Source: Paramecium sonneborni (lineage: Eukaryota > Ciliophora > Oligohymenophorea > Peniculida > Parameciidae). Taken from it: a stretch of DNA of 34,170 nucleotides. The position numbers and the translations under genes are program-made. The notes under the pieces were generated by a model that ran no database searches, was not told the origin of the DNA, and saw nothing but the letters and a program-made list of their open reading frames with translations. Where the stretch lies: contig CAJJDN010000244.1 of NCBI GenBank assembly GCA_905182985.1, positions 15,461 to 49,630 on the forward strand, read 5' to 3'. Positions 10,426 through 20,241 of this stretch are shown here, in pieces; position 1 is the first letter of the stretch; the number at the start of each line of letters is the position of its first letter.

Positions 10426-11754
10426 ATGCTAATTGTTATTTTTGGATGTGTTTTGTACCTAATGTTTTAGTACTCAGAAGGATATACTAGATACCTCAAA
10501 ATACCCAAAGAGAGTTAAGGAGATAATTTTATATACGAAGATACAACTACTTTTTTCATTTTGTACTCAGGTTAGTCTCAATTTACTGTCATCAAGTTAA
10601 CTTATATGTATTTTATTATTGCAATGTTAATATTGGTACTAAATTTTGTTGATCTTTGGGCAAAACTATAAGGGCCTATGTTGATCTCAGTAGGAATTAT
10701 GTGTATATTTATTATTGCAACTATTATTTCATATGAAGGAATATATTTTTATTTTACATTATTGACATCGATTATCTATGGATTTAAATTTCCTTCTTAT
10801 TAAAGTTGAATTACTTGATTTTTTATTATAGCCCAACACCATTGATATAAGTAAGTAAAATTCTTATTTATAGAAATCCCAGCAGTAATCTTAAGAAGTA
10901 AAGTATATTGTATATTCCTTTTGATTAATGATTCTTTTAAATTTCTTGCTTTATTGCTTATTCTCATTTTAACACCAAATGATACTTCTTATATATTGTT
11001 AGTGTCAAATACAATTTACCATCTGAGTATGATCTTAATCATTCTGACTTTATTGGGACTAATATCCAGAGGTAAAATTTATTTAATCATAATTAAAGTT
11101 GATATTGAGAAAAATAGCATTAATTTATTCATTAATCATCAAAAACTTATAGATTCATTATTAATGTTAAAAATTGCAAAACTTAGATTACCCAAACTCC
11201 TATTATGATGAATTAACTTGAATGTCGAAATCAAATTTTTTAGCAATTTAATTAATTTTAAAAACTTGATATTGATTAGCTTTATTCTTACAATAATTGG
11301 ATTAACTTAATTTGAAAAGTAAGAGGGCATTTATTATAATGTAATTAATTATGATAACTTTATTTTTTTTGATTGCGCTATAGCTTAACTAATAATGGTT
11401 TGTCTAATACTTGTAAAATACTTGATCATTCTTAATTAAGTATAAGTTTATTTTACACCTTAAAATTAAGCATAGGTAATGTAAGATTAAGAAATACTAA
11501 ATATTGAACCACGATAAGTGCACTTGCCATAGGCATAAACTTAATTAATTTAAGATGTTATTCCAATAGTGAACAATATTAGAAATAAGCCAAAGTTATA
11601 ACAAATTTCAAATATAAATAATAATTTTATTTACTAAGTGGAACTTAAGGAAAAAGTAGACTGCGTTATTTGCTTGGAATAATTAATCTCAAACTAGGAG
11701 AAAAACCCTATAATATAATTAAAATGCCATTTCAACCATATTTTTCATAAGAAA
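10426..11754 (+). CDS. RING-H2 membrane protein, copy with IES, cut at 3' end
   Basis: The ATG at 10426 opens with a hydrophobic segment, MLIVIFGCVLYLMF. A luminal-type stretch YSEGYTRYLKIPKES and further membrane helices follow (YFIIAMLILVLNFVDLW, ISVGIMCIFIIATIIS, ILILTPNDTSYILL). The frame is interrupted at 10801-10828 by a 28-bp IES and at 10851-10873 by a 23-base intron. A RING-H2 zinc finger starts with CVICLE at 11662, in frame with the start once the IES and intron are removed, but the copy is cut by a single N before the motif is complete. Between about 11050 and 11211 a second frame looks more protein-like (QNLDYPNSYYDEL) and frame 0 contains two TGA codons at 11206-11211. Either compensating indels or an unrecognised intron is present. 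Proteins of this type are membrane E3 ubiquitin ligases. The remaining 3' end is at 13017-13079. Confidence 0.65.
10466..11754 (+). repeat. Assembly duplicate A, first copy (IES present)
   Basis: This 1289-base block reappears after a single N as 11756-13016 (1261 bases). By eye the two are identical except for the 28-bp insertion at 10801-10828. Identity through introns and third codon positions, and the N at the junction, point to two overlapping contig ends rather than a genuine tandem duplication. Confidence 0.9.
10801..10828. mobile_element. Internal eliminated sequence (IES), 28 bp
   Basis: The segment is absent from the otherwise identical second copy, where TCTTATTAGCCC is continuous. 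Both boundaries are TA, and the empty site keeps one TA. The left end TAAAGTTG and the inverted right end TATAATAA each match the Paramecium IES consensus TAYAGYNR at 7 of 8 positions. A length of 28 bp lies in the shortest and commonest IES size class. It sits inside the coding sequence between a Tyr codon and a Gln codon. When retained it adds an in-frame TGA and shifts the frame, so it must be removed for the RING protein to be made. IESs are relics of Tc1/mariner-type transposons excised by the domesticated transposase PiggyMac during macronuclear development. Confidence 0.92.
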
Positions 11755-11755
11755 N
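11755..11755. other. Single-N contig junction
   Basis: One N separates the two identical blocks. The sequence left of it ends CATAAGAAA and the sequence right of it begins TTTAGTACTCAG, which repeats position 10466. It marks two contig ends placed end to end without merging their overlap. Confidence 0.9.
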
Positions 11756-13016
11756 TTTAGTACTCAGAAGGATATACTAGATACCTCAAAATACCCAAAG
11801 AGAGTTAAGGAGATAATTTTATATACGAAGATACAACTACTTTTTTCATTTTGTACTCAGGTTAGTCTCAATTTACTGTCATCAAGTTAACTTATATGTA
11901 TTTTATTATTGCAATGTTAATATTGGTACTAAATTTTGTTGATCTTTGGGCAAAACTATAAGGGCCTATGTTGATCTCAGTAGGAATTATGTGTATATTT
12001 ATTATTGCAACTATTATTTCATATGAAGGAATATATTTTTATTTTACATTATTGACATCGATTATCTATGGATTTAAATTTCCTTCTTATTAGCCCAACA
12101 CCATTGATATAAGTAAGTAAAATTCTTATTTATAGAAATCCCAGCAGTAATCTTAAGAAGTAAAGTATATTGTATATTCCTTTTGATTAATGATTCTTTT
12201 AAATTTCTTGCTTTATTGCTTATTCTCATTTTAACACCAAATGATACTTCTTATATATTGTTAGTGTCAAATACAATTTACCATCTGAGTATGATCTTAA
12301 TCATTCTGACTTTATTGGGACTAATATCCAGAGGTAAAATTTATTTAATCATAATTAAAGTTGATATTGAGAAAAATAGCATTAATTTATTCATTAATCA
12401 TCAAAAACTTATAGATTCATTATTAATGTTAAAAATTGCAAAACTTAGATTACCCAAACTCCTATTATGATGAATTAACTTGAATGTCGAAATCAAATTT
12501 TTTAGCAATTTAATTAATTTTAAAAACTTGATATTGATTAGCTTTATTCTTACAATAATTGGATTAACTTAATTTGAAAAGTAAGAGGGCATTTATTATA
12601 ATGTAATTAATTATGATAACTTTATTTTTTTTGATTGCGCTATAGCTTAACTAATAATGGTTTGTCTAATACTTGTAAAATACTTGATCATTCTTAATTA
12701 AGTATAAGTTTATTTTACACCTTAAAATTAAGCATAGGTAATGTAAGATTAAGAAATACTAAATATTGAACCACGATAAGTGCACTTGCCATAGGCATAA
12801 ACTTAATTAATTTAAGATGTTATTCCAATAGTGAACAATATTAGAAATAAGCCAAAGTTATAACAAATTTCAAATATAAATAATAATTTTATTTACTAAG
12901 TGGAACTTAAGGAAAAAGTAGACTGCGTTATTTGCTTGGAATAATTAATCTCAAACTAGGAGAAAAACCCTATAATATAATTAAAATGCCATTTCAACCA
13001 TATTTTTCATAAGAAA
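11756..13016 (+). repeat. Assembly duplicate A, second copy (IES absent)
   Basis: Second copy of 10466-11754, 28 bases shorter because it is the excised form at 12091-12092 (the single TA of the empty site). It runs on into unique sequence that completes the RING gene. Confidence 0.9.
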
Positions 13017-13079
13017 TGTATCACAGAATAGCTGAACTAAATTAAAAAATGTCCCATTTGTAACACAGTATTTAAATGA
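11756..13079 (+). CDS. RING-H2 membrane protein, IES-free copy, cut at 5' end
   Basis: This copy carries the complete C-terminus. From about 12850 it reads through KVDCVICLEQLISNQEKNP, then KCHFNHIFHKKCITEQL and KKCPICNTVFK to TGA at 13077-13079. The order C-x2-C, C-x2-H..H-x2-C, C-x2-C is a classic RING-H2 finger (first Cys codon at 12924) placed at the extreme C-terminus after membrane helices, as in Goliath/RNF-type membrane E3 ligases. The 23-base intron is at 12113-12135. Merged with the 5' part at 10426, and without IES and intron, the gene has 1341 bases, exactly 447 codons from ATG to TGA. An internal region (about 12310-12473) shows the same frame conflict and double TGA as the other copy. 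The gene may therefore be damaged or carry an unrecognised intron. Confidence 0.7.
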
Positions 13080-13300
13080 TTATTATTTAATAAAAAATAA
13101 TATTGAAATTTTTTGTATTTTTTTTTGTTGATTTTTCTTAATCAAATTGATAATTATATAATGCTTTCGTTTAGCTAATTCTAATTTAAGTACTTTGCTA
13201 TCAGTAATATGCTTTTGAGCAAGTAAATTATTCCTTAGGTGTCAATTATATTTATTTTTATTTTTAAAATATCAATAAACCAAATAAGAGCGACTTTTTT
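13080..13300. other. AT-rich 3' intergenic region
   Basis: About 220 bases between the stop of the RING gene and the stop of a minus-strand reading frame. They consist of T-rich and A-rich runs with no recognised feature. Confidence 0.35.
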
Positions 13301-13915
13301 TCAATTAATAAACTTGATTTCTAAAGAATTACTTACATTTTATTATTCTACTCCATAGTTCTTATCAAACTATTCAGTTACTAAGTTTAGGCAACTTATT
13401 CCTGATCTAAAGGAATTTAAATTTTCATCAGGATCTTGTATAAAGATCTAGAAGCAAACGTTCAGAGATAAAAGATGTAATCCTTAAAGAACTATATTTT
13501 ACTCTACATATAATTGCTTTAAATCTTCCATCTTAATTATCCCTGTTATTATTGCTTCATGTGTTGGAACTATATCAGATCCTTCTTCGATTTACTTCGG
13601 GAAGTTTCTCCTTCTTTCGGCTTTACTTCAAAAGCCCATGGATTGCACCTTATTGTAGGTTAATATGGGTTTCCCCTTATTTTTTATCCTTCACTAACAA
13701 TTATCCTTGAGTTCTTTCTAATATTCTTAATGATTATTATCTTAATTATTGAGAAATATTACATCATGATTGGCAGTTATTACAACTTTATTCTAAGAAG
13801 GAATTGATATTATCCAATTAATAAAAGTCTTTATTTCCCAATATCTGCAATGAATTAATACATCCCACTTGAGTAAATCAATATTTTTGAATGAGTAGAT
13901 GATCATTCATTCCTA
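13301..13915 (-). pseudogene. Unrecognised minus-strand coding fragments
   Basis: Three overlapping minus-strand frames look protein-like in succession. The first reads FINWIISIPSQNKVVITANH (about 13910-13730). The second reads CNPWAFEVKPKEGETSRSKS followed by KKDLIQ (about 13760-13540). The third reads EEGSDIVPTHEAIITGIIKM and MEDLKQLYVEQNIVLQG down to TGA at 13301-13303. The stretch 13570-13690 is less AT-rich than its surroundings, which supports coding origin. The frame changes suggest a damaged gene, possibly a beta-propeller or unknown protein. I do not recognise the family. Confidence 0.4.
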
Positions 13916-14255
13916 AAGTAATAATTAGAAATATCATTAAGTTGTAAATCAAATTTCTTTTTAAAACTATTTCTATTAAGTCTTTTAAATTCAATTAATT
14001 AAATTATTTTCATTTTTTTTGTTTTGGTTGATTTGAAAATTTATGATATTTTTATCTCAAATCAGAACTAACTTTAATTGTATTGAATAAATATATGAGA
14101 AAATATATTTGAATTAAATTAGAATTTTAATGATTAATAATCCATTCTATTGATATTCAAATTAATTTATCCAAAAAATAACCCGCTTTTGATTTTAATA
14201 ATGATCTTAAATCAACACCTTGAGAATTGAAGAATTCATCATTTCATATTAAAAC

Positions 14256-14543
14256 ACCTTATTATAATTTACTCCGGATGATGTTTGGTATTTCAATATA
14301 ATTATCATTTATCAAGTGTATAAATAGAAGATACACTCAGATCTAAGAATGCTTATGTAATTATTTTAATTATATTTTAGTTATTAATTGCAGAATAAGA
14401 ATCATTACCTTGATTTATTATTTATACAATATTCATCTCATACACATACATCAAATTGCTATTTTTAGGTTTAAATGCAAATAGATTATTATCGAGAAAG
14501 CATAATCGATATCAGGAACAATCAACATTAATTTTTTAACTTA
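14256..14543. repeat. Assembly duplicate B, first copy
   Basis: This 288-base block directly left of the N gap appears identically at 15445-15732, directly right of the gap. It is the overlapping end of two contigs. Confidence 0.9.
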
Positions 14544-15444
14544 NNNNNNNNNNNNNNNNNNNNNNNNNNNNNNNNNNNNNNNNNNNNNNNNNNNNNNNNN
14601 NNNNNNNNNNNNNNNNNNNNNNNNNNNNNNNNNNNNNNNNNNNNNNNNNNNNNNNNNNNNNNNNNNNNNNNNNNNNNNNNNNNNNNNNNNNNNNNNNNNN
14701 NNNNNNNNNNNNNNNNNNNNNNNNNNNNNNNNNNNNNNNNNNNNNNNNNNNNNNNNNNNNNNNNNNNNNNNNNNNNNNNNNNNNNNNNNNNNNNNNNNNN
14801 NNNNNNNNNNNNNNNNNNNNNNNNNNNNNNNNNNNNNNNNNNNNNNNNNNNNNNNNNNNNNNNNNNNNNNNNNNNNNNNNNNNNNNNNNNNNNNNNNNNN
14901 NNNNNNNNNNNNNNNNNNNNNNNNNNNNNNNNNNNNNNNNNNNNNNNNNNNNNNNNNNNNNNNNNNNNNNNNNNNNNNNNNNNNNNNNNNNNNNNNNNNN
15001 NNNNNNNNNNNNNNNNNNNNNNNNNNNNNNNNNNNNNNNNNNNNNNNNNNNNNNNNNNNNNNNNNNNNNNNNNNNNNNNNNNNNNNNNNNNNNNNNNNNN
15101 NNNNNNNNNNNNNNNNNNNNNNNNNNNNNNNNNNNNNNNNNNNNNNNNNNNNNNNNNNNNNNNNNNNNNNNNNNNNNNNNNNNNNNNNNNNNNNNNNNNN
15201 NNNNNNNNNNNNNNNNNNNNNNNNNNNNNNNNNNNNNNNNNNNNNNNNNNNNNNNNNNNNNNNNNNNNNNNNNNNNNNNNNNNNNNNNNNNNNNNNNNNN
15301 NNNNNNNNNNNNNNNNNNNNNNNNNNNNNNNNNNNNNNNNNNNNNNNNNNNNNNNNNNNNNNNNNNNNNNNNNNNNNNNNNNNNNNNNNNNNNNNNNNNN
15401 NNNNNNNNNNNNNNNNNNNNNNNNNNNNNNNNNNNNNNNNNNNN
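14544..15444. other. N gap of 901 bases, probably artefactual
   Basis: All bases are N. Because the 288 bases ending at 14543 equal the 288 bases ending at 15732, the flanking contigs overlap and the real gap size is negative. The apparent 318-codon minus-strand frame across it consists of N and is not a gene. Confidence 0.9.
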
Positions 15445-15732
15445 ACCTTATTATAATTTACTCCGGATGATGTTTGGTATTTCAATATAATTATCATTTA
15501 TCAAGTGTATAAATAGAAGATACACTCAGATCTAAGAATGCTTATGTAATTATTTTAATTATATTTTAGTTATTAATTGCAGAATAAGAATCATTACCTT
15601 GATTTATTATTTATACAATATTCATCTCATACACATACATCAAATTGCTATTTTTAGGTTTAAATGCAAATAGATTATTATCGAGAAAGCATAATCGATA
15701 TCAGGAACAATCAACATTAATTTTTTAACTTA
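15445..15732. repeat. Assembly duplicate B, second copy
   Basis: Identical by eye to 14256-14543. No IES-type difference is visible between these two copies, unlike the other two duplicate pairs. Confidence 0.9.
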
Positions 15733-18093
15733 CGCTCCAAATTTTTATTTTATTCGAAATATATAAATTAATCATATCCACAAGAATATAATTTTCTTAT
15801 TCATTTAAACTTAATTAATAAACACTATCTTGATAATCTGTGATTGTTAATGAACACATCCATTCATTTTTCTTAACCAAAACTTATTATCTCAACTACC
15901 TGATATAAAGAGATCTTCATTAGTATTAATGACAATTAAGCAATTAATCTAATTATTATACCTTAAATTATTTATGAGCAAACCAATTAATTATTATTAT
16001 TAATTGACCAAATTAAAATAGTTTTATCTAGATACTAATTAATTAGATTTTTTCATAAAATTTAATGTAGTCACAGTGCCTTTATGGTAATCTAATAACT
16101 GAATTTATTATTAAATTTTGAATTTGAATTGATATATAATTATTTATCTAACAAATGAGCAATCTTTATTAAAAGCAAAAGCAAGACAATAATTCTATTA
16201 TTTAATCGAATTATCTAAAATAATTTAAAAATTAAATGGGTTTAATTTGATTAAAATTGAGATTCAACTATTTGGTCTTTTTCTTATAAATCTAATAATT
16301 AAGAGTTTATTAATGATTAGGATTGTTCTTAATCTGATTATTATTTAATTTATAATTAATGTTTATTTTTATAATTGATTAATGGAGTTAATTCTTCAAT
16401 CATTTTAAAGTCCGATAAATCCATTAAAGGCAATTCATTTAATTTTGAAAGTGATAATTCTGAATTATAATTGTTAATTTTTTAAATTGGATTATCTAAA
16501 ATAAATACTTCAACTATTAAATAATTTTTTTGGATAAACAACGACTAAAAATATTAATAAACTTACATCTATGCATTATTCAATTTCTTTCCTTTAACAT
16601 TTTGATTTTTTGATACGACTATTAAATTGACATTTTGTAATTCTTTAAAATATTATTAAGAATATATTATTATTTTAGTTATAAAAGTGTAATTTCTCGA
16701 GTTACTGAATGTGCTAAGATAGCTAATTAGTTTAAGTATTCATTTTAGTTTTTAATAGAGAGTTATATTTTTTGAAAAGATGTTTTAAGATGACAAATAT
16801 TTAATAATATGGGATAATTATAATTCAAAATTGATATAAGAGATATTTTGGATTATATAATATATTTGAATTTGAACTTATTAATAATTTATAAATATTT
16901 ATAATATTTAGATCAAATATGTTTTTATAATTACTTTACACTATTTGATTTAGTAAATGATTTCAATAAAGATCTATTAATTCCCAAAAATCAACTTAAA
17001 ATGATTTTAAATCAGAAATCATTAAATATTTTCTATCTTTACTCATAAATGCAAATATGAAACTTGAACCTTATTGAGGATCTCTATATTTTATCACTTC
17101 ATCTATTATTAATTTTTCTGAACCACCATTTTCAAATTTAATTATATAAATATTAAAAACGCCAACAACCAATAGTAACTACCTATTATAATCATAAAAA
17201 AATGGGAATGTGTCTGCTTTGAAAAAATGTATACATTCATTTATTAAAAGATTATCGAAAAAATAACAATTTGTATTTCTTCTTCATTGCAATATGTTTA
17301 TAAATTTTATGCCAAATGAGACAATAATACCGTTTATTTTGAAGAAAAAGTAAAACTATTATTATTTATGTAGCAAACTTTATTTATTTCCTAATTAACT
17401 AACTTGATAGTTATCAATCCATAAATTTCCATATTATTAAAGTATTAATATCTTTTTATTCTCATCTAAAACTATAAGCTTGTCTCCTTCTTAATTGATT
17501 AATAATTAAGTAATATTTCCTATTGAAACAGATATTGTTTATTAACATGGTTTTTTTTTGGATGAAAGTGACCAAATTTTAATTATACTATCCCCACTAC
17601 TTGAAAATATTAAATTCTCGTTAATTGAATGAGGAGCTATACAGAAAACTGGATTTTAGTGTTCTTCCAAATTTTTATATATTTACTACAAAAAGTGAAT
17701 CTATTAAAAAAAGAGAATTCTCCTTATTTATAGATAATCCTTTTATTCTTAAATATATTAAATGTAGATTAGAGATAATACTTAAACTATTAAGATGACT
17801 TTACTAATGTATTTGTACATTATAACTTAAGGCTAAATCATCAGATGAAATCTTAATAGCCTTATATGTATTTAGTAGCATATTAATATTTTTTTAAATT
17901 TGTGGAATAATAGGAGCATAGAAAGGAATTGGAACACTGTTATTTTGCTTTAATATAGGAAATTTCTTACTTGCAATATCATTTCTTGGTCTTTCAACTA
18001 TTGGATTTAGTATCGGATCATCAGCTCATTGGATAGATATATTTCAGGTTGAAATTTCTTTATATCATTTTACAAGATGAATGATGTTTTTAA

Positions 18094-18663
18094 TCAGACT
18101 ATTTTTCTGAAACATTGAATAATGTGTATTCTGAAGCAGAGGCAATACTTTGTAAAACAATATACTAAAATGCTCCTGGTTATCAATGTTATTTCACACA
18201 AAAGTTTGACGTCTAGCACATCTTAAGCATTTCAATTTTATTCAAATTTAAATTCAGACTTAGTAAGATTTTTATACTATGTAGCCTATAAGAATATAAT
18301 AATGTTAATAATATGCTGATTACAATACAGATTATGATGAAGGATCTGAATACTTAAAGTCAGTAGAAGAATAATTTTCTTGTTCAGATGTGCTCCTTAT
18401 TCAATTTATATTTTTTTCAGATATAAATGCAGGATCTCCAACGTAATTAAATTTAATATACAAAAAGGGATACATGTTATTCAGCAATAACAGAATTTGC
18501 AAAAGATATTTGTATCTATATTGTAGCAGTAGATGTAAGTGTAAGTTTATAATAATATTAAATGTAACTTGTGTATTGTGTTTGTGTTATCACACTTCTA
18601 AAAAATAAGAAGGAAATTTCTATTCTAGAAAGGCTCTTTATGATTGATTATCATTTATTTTGA
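18094..18663 (+). pseudogene. Tetraspanin-like fragment (weak)
   Basis: The frame reads SDYFSETLNNVYSEAEAILC and APGYQCYFTQKFD, then after a shift ADYNTDYDEGSEYLKSVEEQ with FSCS, then SDINAGSPTQ. After another shift it reads AITEFAKDICIYIVAVDVSV, SLQQYQMQLVYCVCVI and a lysine-rich tail to TGA 18661-18663. A large loop with spaced Cys followed by one membrane helix whose inner end has QxxQM..C resembles the end of a tetraspanin, but the CCG motif is missing and the first three helices are not seen. At least two frame changes (near 18310 and 18480) indicate a pseudogene or unrecognised introns. The family call is an inference. Confidence 0.35.
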
Positions 18664-19325
18664 AATATATTTTAACCATTTAGTTAAATATTCATTTTAA
18701 CAGAATTTATACAGTTTTTATTCTAATTAAATTTATCTAAAATTATCAATCATAATATATTTGATTATAATGATATAAATTGAAAATGATAAAGAATAGA
18801 GTCACTTGACAATACATTTATTCAATTTTTAAATTTATAAATGTTCAAACCTAACTAATATTTTTGATTTTAAATGAAATAAGTTCAATTCTTCTTTTTG
18901 GGGGTTATAGTGAAAGATTAATATATAAAAATAGTTAATATAAATAAAATATAGTTTTACAAATCTAAGATTTTTTTATTTTTGGATTTTAAAATAATTT
19001 TCTTTAAGAAAATAAATTAGAAATTATGTAATTATTAAAATTTTTGTAGAAAATCTTTGAAAATAATGATTGTTTAAATCAAGACATTACAAACAATGAG
19101 AGTAAAAATTGGAGATAATCAATTTTGTTTAGTTTTTATTTTAAAACGAATTTGTTAATTTAAAGGATATTAAATTAGATTTACTCCTTAATTGATAATA
19201 CCAAAGGAGTTAAAATTTAATAAGCAATTTCTTAAAAACTACAAATGATATTATTTTTATCACAAAAACAATCATAAATAATAATGAGACATTATTAAAT
19301 AATGTTATATTAATAATTTGAATAA
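18664..19325. other. AT-rich stretch without a recognised gene
   Basis: About 660 bases of A/T-rich DNA with no protein motif in any frame that I could support and no RNA gene. Confidence 0.4.
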
Positions 19326-19556
19326 TCATTTAGGAAGATATTGCTATGCTTATTTTTTACATTTCACGTGTAGTTGAATCAAATTATGTTCTCTAATATG
19401 TAAATATTAAAGTATACTTCTTGAGTTTTTTTCACTAATACTCCTTTTAGGTCTATCCTTATATTTCTTAGCCATTAACCTTGCTAATTTCTATAATTCA
19501 TTTTTGCCATCCTAATTATCAATCTAATATATAAAGTAATATTATTAATATATCAT
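19326..19556 (-). CDS. Small unrecognised ORF carrying the IES target site
   Basis: An ATG at 19554-19556 opens a minus-strand frame of 76 codons ending in TGA at 19326-19328. It contains NQDGKNELQKLARLMAKKYK and DRPKRSISEKNSRSIL. The lysine/arginine-rich helix and normal codon texture look coding, but I know no family. The empty IES site TATATAAAG lies inside it at 19528-19534. In the second copy the same frame is broken by the 56-bp IES at 20385-20440. It could be an exon of a larger gene or a chance open frame, since only TGA ends translation. Confidence 0.35.
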
Positions 19557-20240
19557 TTATAATGAGGTAATTTTATTACTTTATTATTATGAACATTTTT
19601 AAATAATACATTCATTTTAGAGTTTTATTGGAGTCACTTTTAGAGGAATTATTTTTAGATTTATACAATTATAAGATATATGATTAATTGATACCTAAAA
19701 ATTTGAAAATTTTTGTTATTATTATTTTAACAGCTTTAATTTTATTTTTGAGATTTAAGAAGTGTCTATAATATATTATTAATCAATTATATACTATAAG
19801 AATTTTAATAGTTAAACATATATAATTTCTATTCCATAATAACACTCAAATTATGTAAAATTTGTTTAAGAATTTAATATTTTTGAATTTAATTTAGTAA
19901 CTAACTTGAATATGTTATTGGTTAATCAAATATTGCCTTAAGAATTTTGGTTTAAGATTCGTAAATAATTATTTGCTTAAGAATAGTGACTAGTATTTTC
20001 TAATTATTGTAGTATATTTTAGTATATTCACTTAGATTATATTTATGTTGAATATAATGAGACCATATGGCTATTGATTTTATAAAGATTACTTTGCTAA
20101 AATATTTGATTAATTGAAATAATTTTAATATATTAAATAATTAGTCTAACAATATTAATATTATTTTTCAATAAATTATTCTTTATAATTAGTATAAATT
20201 AGCAATCCATTAATAAATTATAACAGCTTAAAAATGAAAG
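19389..20240 (+). repeat. Assembly duplicate C, first copy (IES absent)
   Basis: This 852-base block is repeated after a single N as 20242-21149 (908 bases). The difference of 56 bases is entirely the insertion at 20385-20440. Apart from the small ORF at its left end I see no gene inside; the rest is AT-rich and unassigned. Confidence 0.9.
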
Positions 20241-20241
20241 N
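20241..20241. other. Single-N contig junction
   Basis: One N lies between GCTTAAAAATGAAAG and a restart at TTCTCTAATATG, which repeats position 19389. This is an unmerged contig overlap. Confidence 0.9.

Larger units (their letters stand above)
14140..18045 (-). pseudogene. WD40-repeat protein, long degenerate copy
   Basis: The minus strand begins with DDPILNPIVERPRNDIA and KQNNSVPIPFYAPIIPQIQK, then NMLLNTYKAIKISSDDLALS, an N-terminal signature I recall from a Paramecium WD40 family. Blades follow: NENLIFSSSGDSIIKIWSLS, DKTILIWSINNNN, NCLIVINTNEDLFISGS then TGA then DNKFW, and near the end DNNLFAFKPKNSNLMYVYEM. Damage includes no in-frame ATG (an off-frame ATG lies at the expected start, near 18033), a frame break at the SGSLDKT motif near 16040, another near 15980, and TGA inside the GS-x-DNKFW motif near 15910. 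More frame changes lie near 15830 and 14260. The reading runs straight through the 288-base overlap on either side of the N gap, which shows that the gap is false. WD40 propellers are protein-binding scaffolds. It is divergent from the tetraspanin-like fragment at 18094. Confidence 0.7.

Noticed and set aside
11062..11108. TA-bounded segment in the RING gene as a third IES
   Set aside because: Its ends fit the consensus poorly and no copy lacking it is available in the window.
10921..12470. Two identical 95-codon plus-strand frames taken as duplicated small genes
   Set aside because: They are the same internal segment of the RING gene seen twice because of the assembly duplication; there is no separate start.
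14541..15497. 318-codon minus-strand open frame
   Set aside because: Nearly all of it is N; only the first 17 residues come from real bases and belong to the WD40 pseudogene region.
17940..18060. Plus-strand reading FLGLSTIGFSIGSSAHWID as a tetraspanin first helix
   Set aside because: The minus strand of the same bases gives the WD40-family N-terminus DDPILNPIVERPRNDIA; both cannot be real, and the minus-strand match is more specific.
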